Shown here piece after piece: positions 32,279 to 41,090 of a stretch of DNA of 64,000 nucleotides. The position numbers and the translations under genes were made by a program. Position 1 is the stretch's first letter. The number at the start of each line of letters is the position of its first letter. This DNA is from Pseudonocardia sp. 73-21 (GTDB lineage Bacteria > Actinomycetota > Actinomycetes > Mycobacteriales > Pseudonocardiaceae): contig NZ_MKVV01000020.1 of the NCBI RefSeq assembly GCF_001899645.1, positions 62,001-126,000 on the forward strand, in the 5' to 3' direction. The notes under the pieces were generated by a model. It was not told the origin of the DNA. It was given only the letters and a program-made list of their open reading frames with translations, and searched no databases.

Positions 32279-33466
32279 TCAGGCGTCGAAGACGACCGGG
32301 TAGCGGCCGAAGTGCTCGCGCGCGGAGTGCGGGTCCCGCTCGGCGGGGTCGGCCGGGTCGGGGCGGCCGCCCGCCTCGATCAGCGCGCCCAGCATGAGCG
32401 TGACGGTGCCGAGCACCTGCTCCCCGTCCTCACTGGACGGCACCCCACCGGCCAGCTCGGTGCCGATGCACGCGTGCATCCCGCCGCCGAAGGCGTGGCC
32501 CCAGCGCGGCACGTCGTCGGGCACCTCGCGGAGCGGGTCGTACTCCAGCGGCCGGTCGAACACCGCGGCGTCGCGGTTGGCGCCGGCGAGGTCCATGACG
32601 ACGACGGTGCCCTCGGGGATCTCGGTGCCGCTACGCAGGGTGATCGGGGCGAGCGCGCGGCGCTGCGCCACCGGGCTCGCCGGGTGCAGCCGCAGCGACT
32701 CGTAGACGCAGTGCTGCAGCAGGGCCCCGTCGGTCGTCGCCCCGACGGTCGAGCCGGGCTGGGCGGCCCAGGTGAAGTAGTCGTGCGCGGCGTGGGTGAA
32801 CGCGTTGGCGGTGCTGTGCGAGCCCGCCTGCAGGTAGAACGCGCACTCGCGGCGGATGACGTCGTCGTCGACGCCCAGCTCGTCGCGGTTGCGCAGGAGG
32901 GCGGTGAGCACGTCGCGCGGCAACTCGCTCTCGGTGAGCTCACCGGTGTCGAGCCGGGCGATGAGCGCCTGGCGACGGGCGATCGAGGGCTGCAGGAACG
33001 ACACGTCGAACTCCGCGAGCGCGGCGCTCACCTCGGCCTGCACCTCGGCGGGGTCGCGTGTGGTGTGCACGAGCGTGGCGCCCTCGCTGAACTTCTTCGC
33101 GAAGCGGTAGAGCGCGTCCGTCTCCTCCGGGGAGCCGTGCGGGCGGTCGACGCCCGCCACCATCGCCGTCAGGTTCATGACGGTCCGGTAGCCGATCTCC
33201 ACGAGGTCGCCGCGGCCGGCGTCGACGAACGGACGCAGCGTGTCGCGCACGACGTCGTGCAGGAACTCCCGCTCCCAGTGCCGGAACGTGCCGCGGCGGA
33301 ACAGCCGGTTCTCCACGCGGCGGCGCACGCGGTGCTCGGCGCCGTGCAGCACGAGCAGGCAGTCGGCCATCACGAGCCCGCCCGCGTCGTACATGTCCTG
33401 CCGCAGGTCGTGCTGGCGGAAGGCGTCCCGGACGTCGGCGTACCGGTCGAGCGTGATCGTCTGCAT
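32279..33466 (-). CDS. cytochrome P450 with unusual I-helix, second member
   Basis: 395 residues: heme motif FGGGMHACIG near residue 330, ExxR in YESLRL near 255. The I-helix motif reads AGSHSTAN: the usual acidic residue is His and the Thr is Ser. The N-terminus lacks the usual first segments and begins at MQTITLDRYADVRDAF, as in its relative at 25068. ATG at 33466 with GAGG six bases upstream; the frame is open farther upstream but without homology. Divergent from the FAD dehydrogenase at 33631 across a region with operator-like repeats. Confidence 0.8.
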   Translation of the reverse strand: MQTITLDRYADVRDAFRQHDLRQDMYDAGGLVMADCLLVLHGAEHRVRRRVENRLFRRGTFRHWEREFLHDVVRDTLRPFVDAGRGDLVEIGYRTVMNLTAMVAGVDRPHGSPEETDALYRFAKKFSEGATLVHTTRDPAEVQAEVSAALAEFDVSFLQPSIARRQALIARLDTGELTESELPRDVLTALLRNRDELGVDDDVIRRECAFYLQAGSHSTANAFTHAAHDYFTWAAQPGSTVGATTDGALLQHCVYESLRLHPASPVAQRRALAPITLRSGTEIPEGTVVVMDLAGANRDAAVFDRPLEYDPLREVPDDVPRWGHAFGGGMHACIGTELAGGVPSSEDGEQVLGTVTLMLGALIEAGGRPDPADPAERDPHSAREHFGRYPVVFDA

Positions 33467-33491
33467 GCTCCGCCTCGTTGCGCAGGTTGGG

Positions 33492-33507
33492 AGTGATGGT
33501 TCTAACG
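33492..33507 (-). promoter_or_regulatory. weaker copy of the CGTYA-N6-TRACG repeat
   Basis: AGTGA-TGGTTC-TAACG matches the shared repeat fully in its right arm and in three of five positions in its left arm. It is 26 bases upstream of the P450 start at 33466, fitting a second operator for the minus-strand promoter. Confidence 0.3.
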
Positions 33508-33547
33508 ACGCTACCGCCCTGTCAGGGGTGAGTCCAGCGCCGAACAG

Positions 33548-33589
33548 CGTCGTCAGTCTCTTGACGCCGTCTCTCCTGCGCGGCAATGT
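33548..33589 (+). promoter_or_regulatory. promoter with overlapping operator CGTCA-N6-TGACG
   Basis: TTGACG (33561-33566) and CAATGT (33584-33589) are -35 and -10 candidates 17 bases apart, upstream of the FAD dehydrogenase at 33631. The -35 is embedded in an inverted repeat, CGTCGTCA (33548-33555) / GTCTCT / TGACGCCG (33562-33569), arms matching in seven of eight positions. The 16 bases AGTCTCTTGACGCCGT recur with one change on the minus strand at 48015-48000, again as a -35 region. Confidence 0.55.
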
Positions 33590-33630
33590 CGTCGCCGTCA
33601 TCGTGGCGCAGCTCACCGTGGAGGAAGCCA

Positions 33631-35073
33631 GTGACCGACCTGATCACCGACGTGGTCGTGCTGGGTACGGGTCCGGCGGGCATGGCCGCCGTCTCCGCCG
33701 CCGCGGCCGAAGGGGTAGAGGTCGTGGCCGTCGAGCCGATGCAGCACATCGGCGGCAACGCGGTGTGGTCCACCGGCTACCTCGCCTTCGTCGGCTCGGG
33801 CATGCAGGCCGAGCAGGGCATCGCCGACGACGTCGAGACGTTCGTGCGCGACGCGCGGCACATGGTCGACCTCGCGCAGGACTCGTTCGGCATCGTGTGG
33901 GACGAGGACATCGTCCGCCTCTTCGCCGCCGAGAGCGCCGAGACCTACCGGATCATCACCGAACGGGCCGTGCGGTTCTCGCGGTTCATCCCGCGCCCCC
34001 GTCAGCACACCGTCGACCGGATGGCCGCCATCGAGGACACCTGGATGCTCGCGCGGGCGTTCCAGCCCGACTTCGAACAGCCCACCGTCACGCCGCTGTA
34101 CGGCCATCTCGGTCGCAGGCTGGTGACCGGGGAGGGCCGCGTGACCGGCGTCGTGGTGGCTCCCGTGGACGGTGGGCCCGAGTTCACCGTCACCGCCCGC
34201 TCGGCCGTCGTGCTCGCCGCGGGCGGCTACCAGTCCAACCCGCGGCTGCGGCTGCGCTACCAGCCGGAGTTCGTCGCGAACGGCCCCTACCTGGGTATCG
34301 ACACCTGCAGGGGCGACGGTCATCTCATGGGCCAGGCCGTCGGTGGCGACCTCGTGAACATGACGTTCGTGCCGCCGCTGGTGATCGTCTCCTCGTCGGT
34401 GGTGGAGGACGCGATCGCGGTCAACGCCGCGGGGGAGCGGTTCCACGACGAGGCGGGTCCCTACGAGGAGCGCGTGGCCCGCATGCACGAGCAACCGCAG
34501 CGGCGCGCGCACTACGTGACGGACGCCGTGGTGGCGCAGGAGAAGGCGACGCTGCTCTCGCAGATGCCCGAGCCGTCCGTGGTGGCCGACACCCTGCCCG
34601 AGCTGGCCGCCCTGATCGGGGTGCCCGCCGCCGCGCTGGTCGCCACCGTGGAGCGCTGGAACGCGTTCCTGGCCACCGACGCCACCACCGACCCCGACTT
34701 CGGCCGGGTCGTGCTGCCACCCGGGCGGCGCCGTTGTGCGACCGGTCCGTTCACGGCCGTGCCGATGGTGGAGGGCATCAACTTCTGCTCCGGCGGCTTC
34801 ACCACCACCACCGACATGCAGGTCGTCGACGTGTTCGGCGGACCGATCCCGGGCCTGTTCGCCGCGGGCGACTGCGCCGCCGGACTGAACTCGGTGGCCG
34901 ATCTCGGCGGGATCCACATCAGCGGCGGCCTCACCCTCGGCCGGGTCGCCGGCCGCGCGGCCGCGCGCGGCGTGCACTCCACCGAGCGCCGAGCGGGCGT
35001 CCAGGGCCACGGCCTGCCCAGCATGCTCGACACCAGGATCGCCCTGGTCCACCTCCAGAAGACCCAGTCCTAG
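33631..35073 (+). CDS. FAD-dependent dehydrogenase (FAD-binding-2 family)
   Basis: 480 residues: FAD fold (VVVLGTGPAGMAAVSAA, EPMQHIGGNAVWSTGY), middle domain, and C-terminal GLFAAGDCAAGLNSVADLGG. It belongs with flavoprotein reductases/dehydrogenases such as fumarate reductase and KstD relatives; the YPGxG of KstD is absent. GTG at 33631 is preferred because GGAGGAAG lies five bases before it; an ATG at 33586 in the same frame would fall inside the -10 box. It heads a unit with a luciferase-like oxidoreductase and a Gfo/Idh dehydrogenase. Confidence 0.78.
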   Translation: MTDLITDVVVLGTGPAGMAAVSAAAAEGVEVVAVEPMQHIGGNAVWSTGYLAFVGSGMQAEQGIADDVETFVRDARHMVDLAQDSFGIVWDEDIVRLFAAESAETYRIITERAVRFSRFIPRPRQHTVDRMAAIEDTWMLARAFQPDFEQPTVTPLYGHLGRRLVTGEGRVTGVVVAPVDGGPEFTVTARSAVVLAAGGYQSNPRLRLRYQPEFVANGPYLGIDTCRGDGHLMGQAVGGDLVNMTFVPPLVIVSSSVVEDAIAVNAAGERFHDEAGPYEERVARMHEQPQRRAHYVTDAVVAQEKATLLSQMPEPSVVADTLPELAALIGVPAAALVATVERWNAFLATDATTDPDFGRVVLPPGRRRCATGPFTAVPMVEGINFCSGGFTTTTDMQVVDVFGGPIPGLFAAGDCAAGLNSVADLGGIHISGGLTLGRVAGRAAARGVHSTERRAGVQGHGLPSMLDTRIALVHLQKTQS

Positions 35074-35081
35074 GAGCCCCG

Positions 35082-36101
35082 ATGTCCGTAGGAGTGCTGT
35101 TCACGCAGGGCCTGGTCACGGGCGAGGTGCACCAGACCCTGACCGAGATCCTGGAGCAGGCCGAGGCGGCCGACCGCCTCGGGTTCTCCGCCGCCCTGAC
35201 CACCGAGCACAAGTACTCCGACGAGTACTTCGGCTCACCGCTGCATCTGGCGTACGCGATCGCGGCGCGCACGCAGCGGGTGAAGGTGGGAACGGCCATC
35301 GCCATCGCCCCCCTCTACAACCCGGTCGAGCTCGCGCAGAACGCCGCCGTGCTCGACCAGCTCTCCGGCGGCCGCGCGTGGCTCGGCCTGGGCGTCGGGT
35401 ACATGCCCGTCGACTACTCGACGGTCGGCGTGAGCTGGGACGACCGCGCCCAGCGCTTCGACGAGACGCTGCGCATCCTGCGTGCCGCGTGGACCGAGGA
35501 GCGGTTCTCCTTCGCCGACGCGATCTACGCGTTCGACGACGTCAGCGTGATCCCGAAGCCGAAGCAGGCGGGCGGGGTGCCGCTGCACCTGGCCGCGTGG
35601 ACGCCCGGTGGCATCCGCCGGGCCGGGCGCCTGGGCGACGGCTGGATCACCAACGCGCTCATGTCGCTCGAGACCATGACCGCGATGGCCGGCCGGTACC
35701 GCGAGGCGGCGGCCGCCGAGGGCCGGGAGCCGCACGTCACGTCCATCCGCTTCTGTTGGCCCTACACCTCGCGGGAGGCGGCGCTGGAGAAGTTCGGCGA
35801 CACGGCGCTGGCCATGGCCCGCACGCTGTTCGACTACGGCGCCATCACCGACCTGCCCGGGGTCACCGAGTCCTCCCAGATCACCCTGGAGGAGTTCGTC
35901 AAGGACCGGTTCGTGTTCGGCACGCCCGAGGAGTGCGTCGAGACGATCGGGCGCTTCCGCGACCAGGCCGGCGTCGACGACTTCCTGATGATCTTCCGTT
36001 ACCCGACCGGGCCCGACCACCGGTCCGTCCTCGAGGCCATGGAGCTGTTCGGGACCGAGGTGCTGCCCGCGCTGGAGAAGACACCGGTGAGCGCCTCGTG
36101 A
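35082..36101 (+). CDS. luciferase-like (LLM) flavin/F420-dependent oxidoreductase
   Basis: 339 residues of the LLM TIM barrel: EAADRLGFSAALTTEHKYSDEYFGSPL near the N-terminus, VGTAIAIAPLYNPVELAQNAAVLDQLSGGRAWLGLGVGY near residue 70-105, and a late segment FVFGTPEECVETIGRF. It would use FMNH2 or F420 for oxidation or monooxygenation of an unknown intermediate. A related but distinct LLM protein lies at 54476. TAGGAG lies before the ATG; the downstream GTG overlaps its stop. Confidence 0.82.
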   Translation: MSVGVLFTQGLVTGEVHQTLTEILEQAEAADRLGFSAALTTEHKYSDEYFGSPLHLAYAIAARTQRVKVGTAIAIAPLYNPVELAQNAAVLDQLSGGRAWLGLGVGYMPVDYSTVGVSWDDRAQRFDETLRILRAAWTEERFSFADAIYAFDDVSVIPKPKQAGGVPLHLAAWTPGGIRRAGRLGDGWITNALMSLETMTAMAGRYREAAAAEGREPHVTSIRFCWPYTSREAALEKFGDTALAMARTLFDYGAITDLPGVTESSQITLEEFVKDRFVFGTPEECVETIGRFRDQAGVDDFLMIFRYPTGPDHRSVLEAMELFGTEVLPALEKTPVSAS

Positions 36102-37099
36102 CCCTGCGCGTCGGGGTGGTGGGGGCGAGCTACGCCGTGGGCACCCACCTGCCCGTCTACGCCGCGTCGGACGACGTCGAGCTGGTCGCGGTCGCGACGG
36201 CGCACGAGGACACCGCCCGGGCCGTCGCGGAACGGTTCGGGGCGCGCCCCCACGTGGGCTACGAGGCGCTGTGCGCCGATCCCGACGTCGACCTCGTCGA
36301 CGTCGCGACGCGGCCGAGCCGGCACCGCGAGATGGTGGAGGCGGCGTTCGCCGCCGGCAAGGACGTGCTGTGCGAGGCACCGCTCGCCCCGTCCGTCGCC
36401 GACGGGGAGGCGATGGCGACGGCCGCCGCGTCCGCAGGCCGTTCCGGCTGGGTCGACATGCAGTCGCGGTTCTGGCCGGGACTCCAGGAGCTGCACCGGC
36501 TGGTCGACGACGGGTACCTGGGCACCGTCGAGAACGTCGCCGCCACGGCGTTCTACCCGACGTTCACCCGCCCCGAGGCGGTCGCGGGCTCGGGCTGGTG
36601 CGCCGACGGCGCCTACGGGGCCAGCGCGCTGCGCGTGCACGGGCTGCACACCGCCGACCTGCTGCGCTGGCTGTTCGGCGAGCTCACCGAGGTGCGCGGC
36701 AGCGCCGCGACCAGGCGCTCGGAGTGGCCGGGCGGCGTGCCCGCCACCAGCGCCGACAGCGCGGCGTACACGGCCAGGACCCCCGACGGCGCCGTCTGCT
36801 CGGTGCACGCGTCGTGGGTGGCGCGCCACGGCGAGGGCTGGCGGCTGGCGGTGCACGGCAGCGCCGGCACGCTCGTGGCCACCGCGGCGGGCCACACCGG
36901 CCACTTCCCGGTGACCCTGCGCGGCGCACGGGCCGACGAGCCCGCGTTGCTCGATCTCGTCGCGCCCGGCGACGAGCCCGCCACCACCCCGTTCGCCGAG
37001 CTGGTACGGCGTCTCGCCGCGGGTGGCGCCGGCGTGCCGACCTTCGCCGACGGCATCGCCGCACTGCGGGTGGCCGAGTCCGTGGAGGCCGCCGGATGA
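36098..37099 (+). CDS. Gfo/Idh/MocA-family oxidoreductase
   Basis: 333 residues: N-terminal Rossmann fold with VGVVGASYAVGTHLP and DLVDVATRPSRHREMVEAAFAAGKDVLCEAPLA (the Lys-x-Pro catalytic region reads CEAPLA, so the usual Lys of 'EKP' is Ala). C-terminal alpha/beta domain includes GLHTADLLRWLFGE. Most members oxidise a sugar or cyclitol hydroxyl; the changed EKP motif makes the chemistry uncertain. Start GTG at 36098 overlaps the upstream stop. Confidence 0.78.
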   Translation: MTLRVGVVGASYAVGTHLPVYAASDDVELVAVATAHEDTARAVAERFGARPHVGYEALCADPDVDLVDVATRPSRHREMVEAAFAAGKDVLCEAPLAPSVADGEAMATAAASAGRSGWVDMQSRFWPGLQELHRLVDDGYLGTVENVAATAFYPTFTRPEAVAGSGWCADGAYGASALRVHGLHTADLLRWLFGELTEVRGSAATRRSEWPGGVPATSADSAAYTARTPDGAVCSVHASWVARHGEGWRLAVHGSAGTLVATAAGHTGHFPVTLRGARADEPALLDLVAPGDEPATTPFAELVRRLAAGGAGVPTFADGIAALRVAESVEAAG

Positions 37100-37449
37100 G
37101 CGCCCCGCCCGCGTTCGACCCGTCGCGGCCGACGCCGCCGGGTACTGCACCGCCTTCAGCCCCGGCACCGACGCCGGCGGGAACGAGGGCAACCACGACG
37201 CCGTGGTCGTCGCCCGAGGGCCGCGCCCAGACGGCCGCGGCCGAGCTGGGCGCCCGCTGGCTGGTCGCCGACCTGGCCGATCCCGAGGCCGCGGGCCGGT
37301 TCGTCGCCGTCACCTCGCTCGGGGTGCGCCGGTTGGGCGGCCCCGGGCAGTTCGGCCGCGTCGTCGCGTTCCTGTGCTCCGCACACGCCGACTACGTGAC
37401 GGGCGCAGCGCTGCCGGTCGACGGCGGGGCCTACCAGGCGCTGCTCTGA
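37096..37449 (+). pseudogene. degenerate SDR gene
   Basis: The ATG at 37096 overlaps the upstream stop and starts a frame of 117 codons that is not an intact protein. Its last ~35 residues (FGRVVAFLCSAHADYVTG, then LPVDGGAY) are a normal SDR C-terminus, and RAQTAAAELGARWLVADLADPEAAG is the region around the second Rossmann strand. The stretch NHDAVVVARG, which should precede it, is in another frame, and the nucleotide and active-site motifs are missing. So it is an SDR with a frameshift and an internal deletion. Confidence 0.6.
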
Positions 37450-37499
37450 GCGGTGGTGGGACGATGCACCCCGCGTACTCGGGTGGGAAGGCAGGGGAC

Positions 37500-38396
37500 A
37501 TGTCCCAGCAGAGCGTGATCGACGAGCTGCAGCGTCTCGGCATGTCCGGGTACGAGGCGAAGGCCTACGTGGCGCTGGTGGCGGCGGGCACGCCGCTGAA
37601 CGGCTACGAGGTCGCGAAGCGCTCCGGGGTGCCGCGCAGCACCGTCTACGAGACGCTCGGCAAGCTCGTCGGGCGCGGGGCCGCCTACGAGGTGCGGGCG
37701 GGGGAGGCGAGCGTCGGCTACCTGTCGCTGCCGCCCACGGCCCTGCTCGACCGCATGCGCCGCGAGTTCGACCGCTCCATCGACGCGCTGCGCTCCGCGC
37801 TGCCCGAGGTGGCCTCCCCGCCCCAGGTGCGCCTGGTGCACAGCCTCTCCGACCGCCAGTCGCTGCTCGCCCGGGCGGAGGACGTGATCGCGGCCGCGCA
37901 CACCGACCTGTTCGTCTCGGGCTGGCCGCAGGAGATCGCGCCGCTCAAGCCGCTGGTCCGCCGCGCCTCCGACGAGGGCGTGGACGTCTCCGTCGTGTCC
38001 TTCGGGGCCGACCCCGAGCCCGTCGGCAACACCATCGCGCACACGTTCTCCCAGCCCGAGGTGGTGCTGGAGAACCTCGGCTGCCGCCTGCTGGTGGTCT
38101 CGGCGGACCGCGAGCAGGCCGTGATCGGCGGCGTGGTCAACGGCGACGCGTGGGGCGTGTTCACCGACGACCCGGCCGTCGTGCTCGTCGCCGTCGAGTA
38201 CGTCCGCCACGACATCGCGATGCACCTCATCGCGCAGAAGTTCGACATCGCCGACTTCGAGCAGTTCTGGACGTCCGACCCCGCTATCCGCCGGCTGCGT
38301 TCCGACCACGGGGCACCCGCTGCGGTGCTGCGCCGCGGATCCGGGAGCGCCGGGGCGCCACGCCGTCCGAAGCGCCGCCCGTCCGGTCCGAGCTGA
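37500..38396 (+). CDS. TrmB-family transcriptional regulator
   Basis: 298 residues: N-terminal winged helix (ELQRLGMSGYEAKAYVALVAAG, NGYEVAKRSGVPRSTVYETLGKLV), then a helix and a PLD-like sensor domain (DLFVSGWPQEIAPLKPLVRRASDEGVDVSVVSFG). TrmB-type proteins are sugar or metabolite sensors. ATG at 37500 follows AGGGG; an ATG at 37464 in the same frame is an alternative start. It is the only complete regulator between 16 and 57 kb and so a candidate for the CGTYA-N6-TRACG sites, though none lies in its own promoter. The last 113 bases overlap the convergent MFS gene. Confidence 0.82.
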   Translation: MSQQSVIDELQRLGMSGYEAKAYVALVAAGTPLNGYEVAKRSGVPRSTVYETLGKLVGRGAAYEVRAGEASVGYLSLPPTALLDRMRREFDRSIDALRSALPEVASPPQVRLVHSLSDRQSLLARAEDVIAAAHTDLFVSGWPQEIAPLKPLVRRASDEGVDVSVVSFGADPEPVGNTIAHTFSQPEVVLENLGCRLLVVSADREQAVIGGVVNGDAWGVFTDDPAVVLVAVEYVRHDIAMHLIAQKFDIADFEQFWTSDPAIRRLRSDHGAPAAVLRRGSGSAGAPRRPKRRPSGPS

Positions 38397-39606
38397 CGCC
38401 GGAGCCGACGGCCCGGCACCGGGTGAACGTGGCGGCGCCGCAGAGCACCAGCGCGAGCGACATCGTCCAGGCGGGGACGTAGCCACCGGTCGCGTCGACC
38501 ACCGCGCCGAACACCGGGGCCCCGACCAGCGCGCCCACGTAGTAGCCCGCCATCGTCACGCCCGAGGCCCGGCCCACCGCGTGCGGTGCCGCCGCCACGA
38601 CGGCGGCGTGCATGAGCCCGATCGCCGAGAGCTGCGCGACGGTCGCGACGACCACACCGGCGACCATGACGGGCACGCCCGCGGCGGTCCCGGCGACCAG
38701 GAGGGCCTCGCCCGCCGCCGTGCCCACACACAGCGTGACGACGGCCGGGATCCGGCTCCCACCGGCCGTCCGGCCGGCGGCGACGCGGTCGGAGCGCCGG
38801 GCCACCACCACCATCGCGACGACGGCCGCGACCGAACCGGCGGCGGTGACGCTGCCGGCGACCGGCAGCTCCAGGCCGCCCACCTCGTGCAGGTACGCGA
38901 CCGTCCACGAGTACAGCGGCTGCGAGCCCGCCACGAGGCAGAACGCGCCGACCGGGAACCACAGGAAGCCGCGCGGGAGCACCCGGACCGGCGCGGCGGG
39001 GTCGGTCCGGCGCGGGGAGCGGCCGTCCGGGAGCACCCACAGCGCAGCCGCCGCGACCAGCAGCACGACCGGCACGGTCGCGAGGTACACCGCACGCCAC
39101 CCGAAGGCCTCCCCGGCCGCGGCCGCGAGTGGCGCCGACACCGCGACGAGGACGGGCACGCCCGCGGTCTTCGTCGCGAGCGCCACCCCGTGCCCGCGCA
39201 CCGGCACGGCGACGGAGACGGCCAGGTTCGTGCCGGCGTTGGTGAGCGCGTACCCGAACCCGGCGACCACGGCGCCCGCGAGCAGCACCGGGTAGACCGG
39301 GAACAGCGCGCCGACGACCAGCGCGCCCGCGACCAGCACCTGGTCCAGCGCGACCGCGCGGCGCGCTCCCATCCGGTCGGTCAGCCTGCCCGCGACCGGT
39401 GACCCGACGCCCGTCGCGCCGTAGAACACCCCGACGAGGATGCCCAGGGCCGTCCGCGACAGGTCGAGATCGGCCTGCAGCACCGGTGCGAGGAAGCCGG
39501 GGACGAACCCGAGGTAGGCACCCAGCCCGGTGGCGAGGGTGCTGACCGCGACGGTGGCCCGCGGGCGCAGGATCGTCCCGGGCGGGGCGGCCTCGGGCGG
39601 GGTCAC
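38284..39606 (-). CDS. MFS transporter, copy 2
   Basis: 440 residues with about 12 membrane segments (GILVGVFYGATGVGSPVAGRLTDRMGARR near residue 50 is the MFS A-motif region). Closely related to the transporter at 23686. GTG at 39606 is the first start after the upstream stop at 39612; no clear ribosome site. The last ~38 residues, rich in Arg and Gly, are encoded antisense to the end of the TrmB gene. Probably exports or imports a pathway compound. Confidence 0.8.
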   Translation of the reverse strand: MTPPEAAPPGTILRPRATVAVSTLATGLGAYLGFVPGFLAPVLQADLDLSRTALGILVGVFYGATGVGSPVAGRLTDRMGARRAVALDQVLVAGALVVGALFPVYPVLLAGAVVAGFGYALTNAGTNLAVSVAVPVRGHGVALATKTAGVPVLVAVSAPLAAAAGEAFGWRAVYLATVPVVLLVAAAALWVLPDGRSPRRTDPAAPVRVLPRGFLWFPVGAFCLVAGSQPLYSWTVAYLHEVGGLELPVAGSVTAAGSVAAVVAMVVVARRSDRVAAGRTAGGSRIPAVVTLCVGTAAGEALLVAGTAAGVPVMVAGVVVATVAQLSAIGLMHAAVVAAAPHAVGRASGVTMAGYYVGALVGAPVFGAVVDATGGYVPAWTMSLALVLCGAATFTRCRAVGSGVSSDRTGGASDGVAPRRSRIRGAAPQRVPRGRNAAGG

Positions 39607-39611
39607 CCGCG

Positions 39612-40376
39612 TCAGGCGTTCGTGACGCCGAGGGAGAGCCCGCCGTCGATCGTCAGCACGGCACCCGTGGCCCACTCGGCCTTCGCCAGGTACTCGACGG
39701 CCTCCGCGACCTCGTCGGGCGTGCCGCTGCGGCCCAGCGCGTGTGCGGTGTCCAGCCCGCGCATCCGCTCGGCCGCCTCGGCGTCGTCGAAGAGGCCGGC
39801 CCGCTGGTTGATCTCGGTGAGCACCCCGCCGGGGCGCACGCAGCTCACCCGCACCCCCTGTGGGCCCAGCTCGGCCGCCAGCACGCCCGTCAGGGCCTCC
39901 AGCGCGCCCTTCGTGGCCGCGTAGGGCGACGCGCCGGGGAACGCGCGCTGGGTGTGCACCGAGCCGAAGAACACGACGGCTCCGCGGCTCCGGCGCAGGT
40001 GCGACAGGGCGAGGCCGGTCAGCAGCATCGGCGCGATCGTGTTGGAGGTGAACACGTCGACGAGGGATGCCTCGTCGAGCTCGTCCAGCTTGCCCCGGTA
40101 CATGTTCCCCGCTCCGTGCACGAGCAGTTCCAGCCCACCGCCGTGCTCGACGGCGGCGTCGAGCATCCGCTGCCTGTCCGCGGCCACCGAGACGTCGCCC
40201 GCGACGGCCAGCGCGCCCGGACCGGCCCGTTCGGCCACCTCGGCCACCCGCTCGGCCCGCCGGCCCGAGAGGGTCACGCGGGCCCCGCCGGCGACCAACC
40301 GCGCCACCACGGCCGCGCCGATCCCCGAACCGCCGCCGGTGACGAGCACGGACATGCCCTTGATCTCGCGGGTCAC
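39612..40376 (-). CDS. SDR dehydrogenase
   Basis: 254 residues: TGGGSGIG near residue 13, SGRR (NADP-type), HGAG in the NNAG place, Ser in FFGSVHTQ and YAATK near 153, RPGGVLTE, ending GAVLTIDGG. GTG at 40376 overlaps the upstream stop by four bases and has GGAGG four to five bases before it, better than the internal ATG at 40355. Middle gene of a three-gene unit with the ThuA-like protein and the MFS transporter. Confidence 0.8.
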   Translation of the reverse strand: MTREIKGMSVLVTGGGSGIGAAVVARLVAGGARVTLSGRRAERVAEVAERAGPGALAVAGDVSVAADRQRMLDAAVEHGGGLELLVHGAGNMYRGKLDELDEASLVDVFTSNTIAPMLLTGLALSHLRRSRGAVVFFGSVHTQRAFPGASPYAATKGALEALTGVLAAELGPQGVRVSCVRPGGVLTEINQRAGLFDDAEAAERMRGLDTAHALGRSGTPDEVAEAVEYLAKAEWATGAVLTIDGGLSLGVTNA

Positions 40377-41053
40377 TGATCCTCCAGAAGCCAGGCGATG
40401 CAGCGGTCCAGGATCGCGCGGTGCTCCGGCACGGCGTAGGAGGGCGGGTGGTGGCCCAGCGCGTCGTAGACCACGCGCCCTCCGCCGTGCTCGCGCGCCC
40501 ACAGCAGCGGCTGCCCGTCCGAGACGAGCAGCGGCTCCAGGTCGGCGGCGAGATCCAGCTCGCTGTAGCACTCGTCGACGATCGGGAAGCCGGACACGCC
40601 CGCGACGAACGGGTGCTCCGCCGCCGCGATCCCGACCACCATCTCCCCGAGCGGCGGGTGGAACGACGAGCCCCACCGCCACGCGCCACCCACAGCCGCA
40701 GCCCATTCCGGCCAGTCGTCGAAGCAGATCGCGGCGGTGTGCATCGCGAGCACGCTCCCTCCGCCCCGCAGGTGTGCCGCGAACGCGGCGCGGGCCTCGG
40801 GGGCGGGGCTCACGCCCTCCTGCGCCGCCCGGTCCCGGTAGCGGTCGGGCGTGCCGGGGCCGGCCATCGTCCAGCGCAGCGCGTTGACGACGAACAGGTC
40901 GGCACCGCTCAGCGCCCGGAACGCGGCGTCGACGTCCTCCTGCACCTCCGACTCGACCCCGTGGGCCGCCAGAACCTCCCGCAGACAGCTCGTGGTCGCC
41001 GGGAAGTCGTGGGTCGGACCCCCCGACAGGACGACCGCTCGTCGTGGCGCCAC
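40373..41053 (-). CDS. ThuA-domain protein
   Basis: 226 residues of the ThuA/class I glutamine amidotransferase-like fold: AVVLSGGPTHDFPATTSCLREVLAAHG at the start, DLFVVNALRW near residue 58, GGGSVLAMHTAAICFDDW near 98, and GGGRVVYDALGHHPPSY near 190. ThuA proteins appear in sugar and glycoside catabolism without a proven activity. GTG at 41053 is selected by GAGGAGG five bases upstream. It is divergent from the SDR at 41178 across a perfect palindrome. Confidence 0.75.
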   Translation of the reverse strand: MAPRRAVVLSGGPTHDFPATTSCLREVLAAHGVESEVQEDVDAAFRALSGADLFVVNALRWTMAGPGTPDRYRDRAAQEGVSPAPEARAAFAAHLRGGGSVLAMHTAAICFDDWPEWAAAVGGAWRWGSSFHPPLGEMVVGIAAAEHPFVAGVSGFPIVDECYSELDLAADLEPLLVSDGQPLLWAREHGGGRVVYDALGHHPPSYAVPEHRAILDRCIAWLLEDQ

Positions 41054-41090
41054 GGGGACCTCCTCGTCCGGAATCCATGTCCAGGGAATG

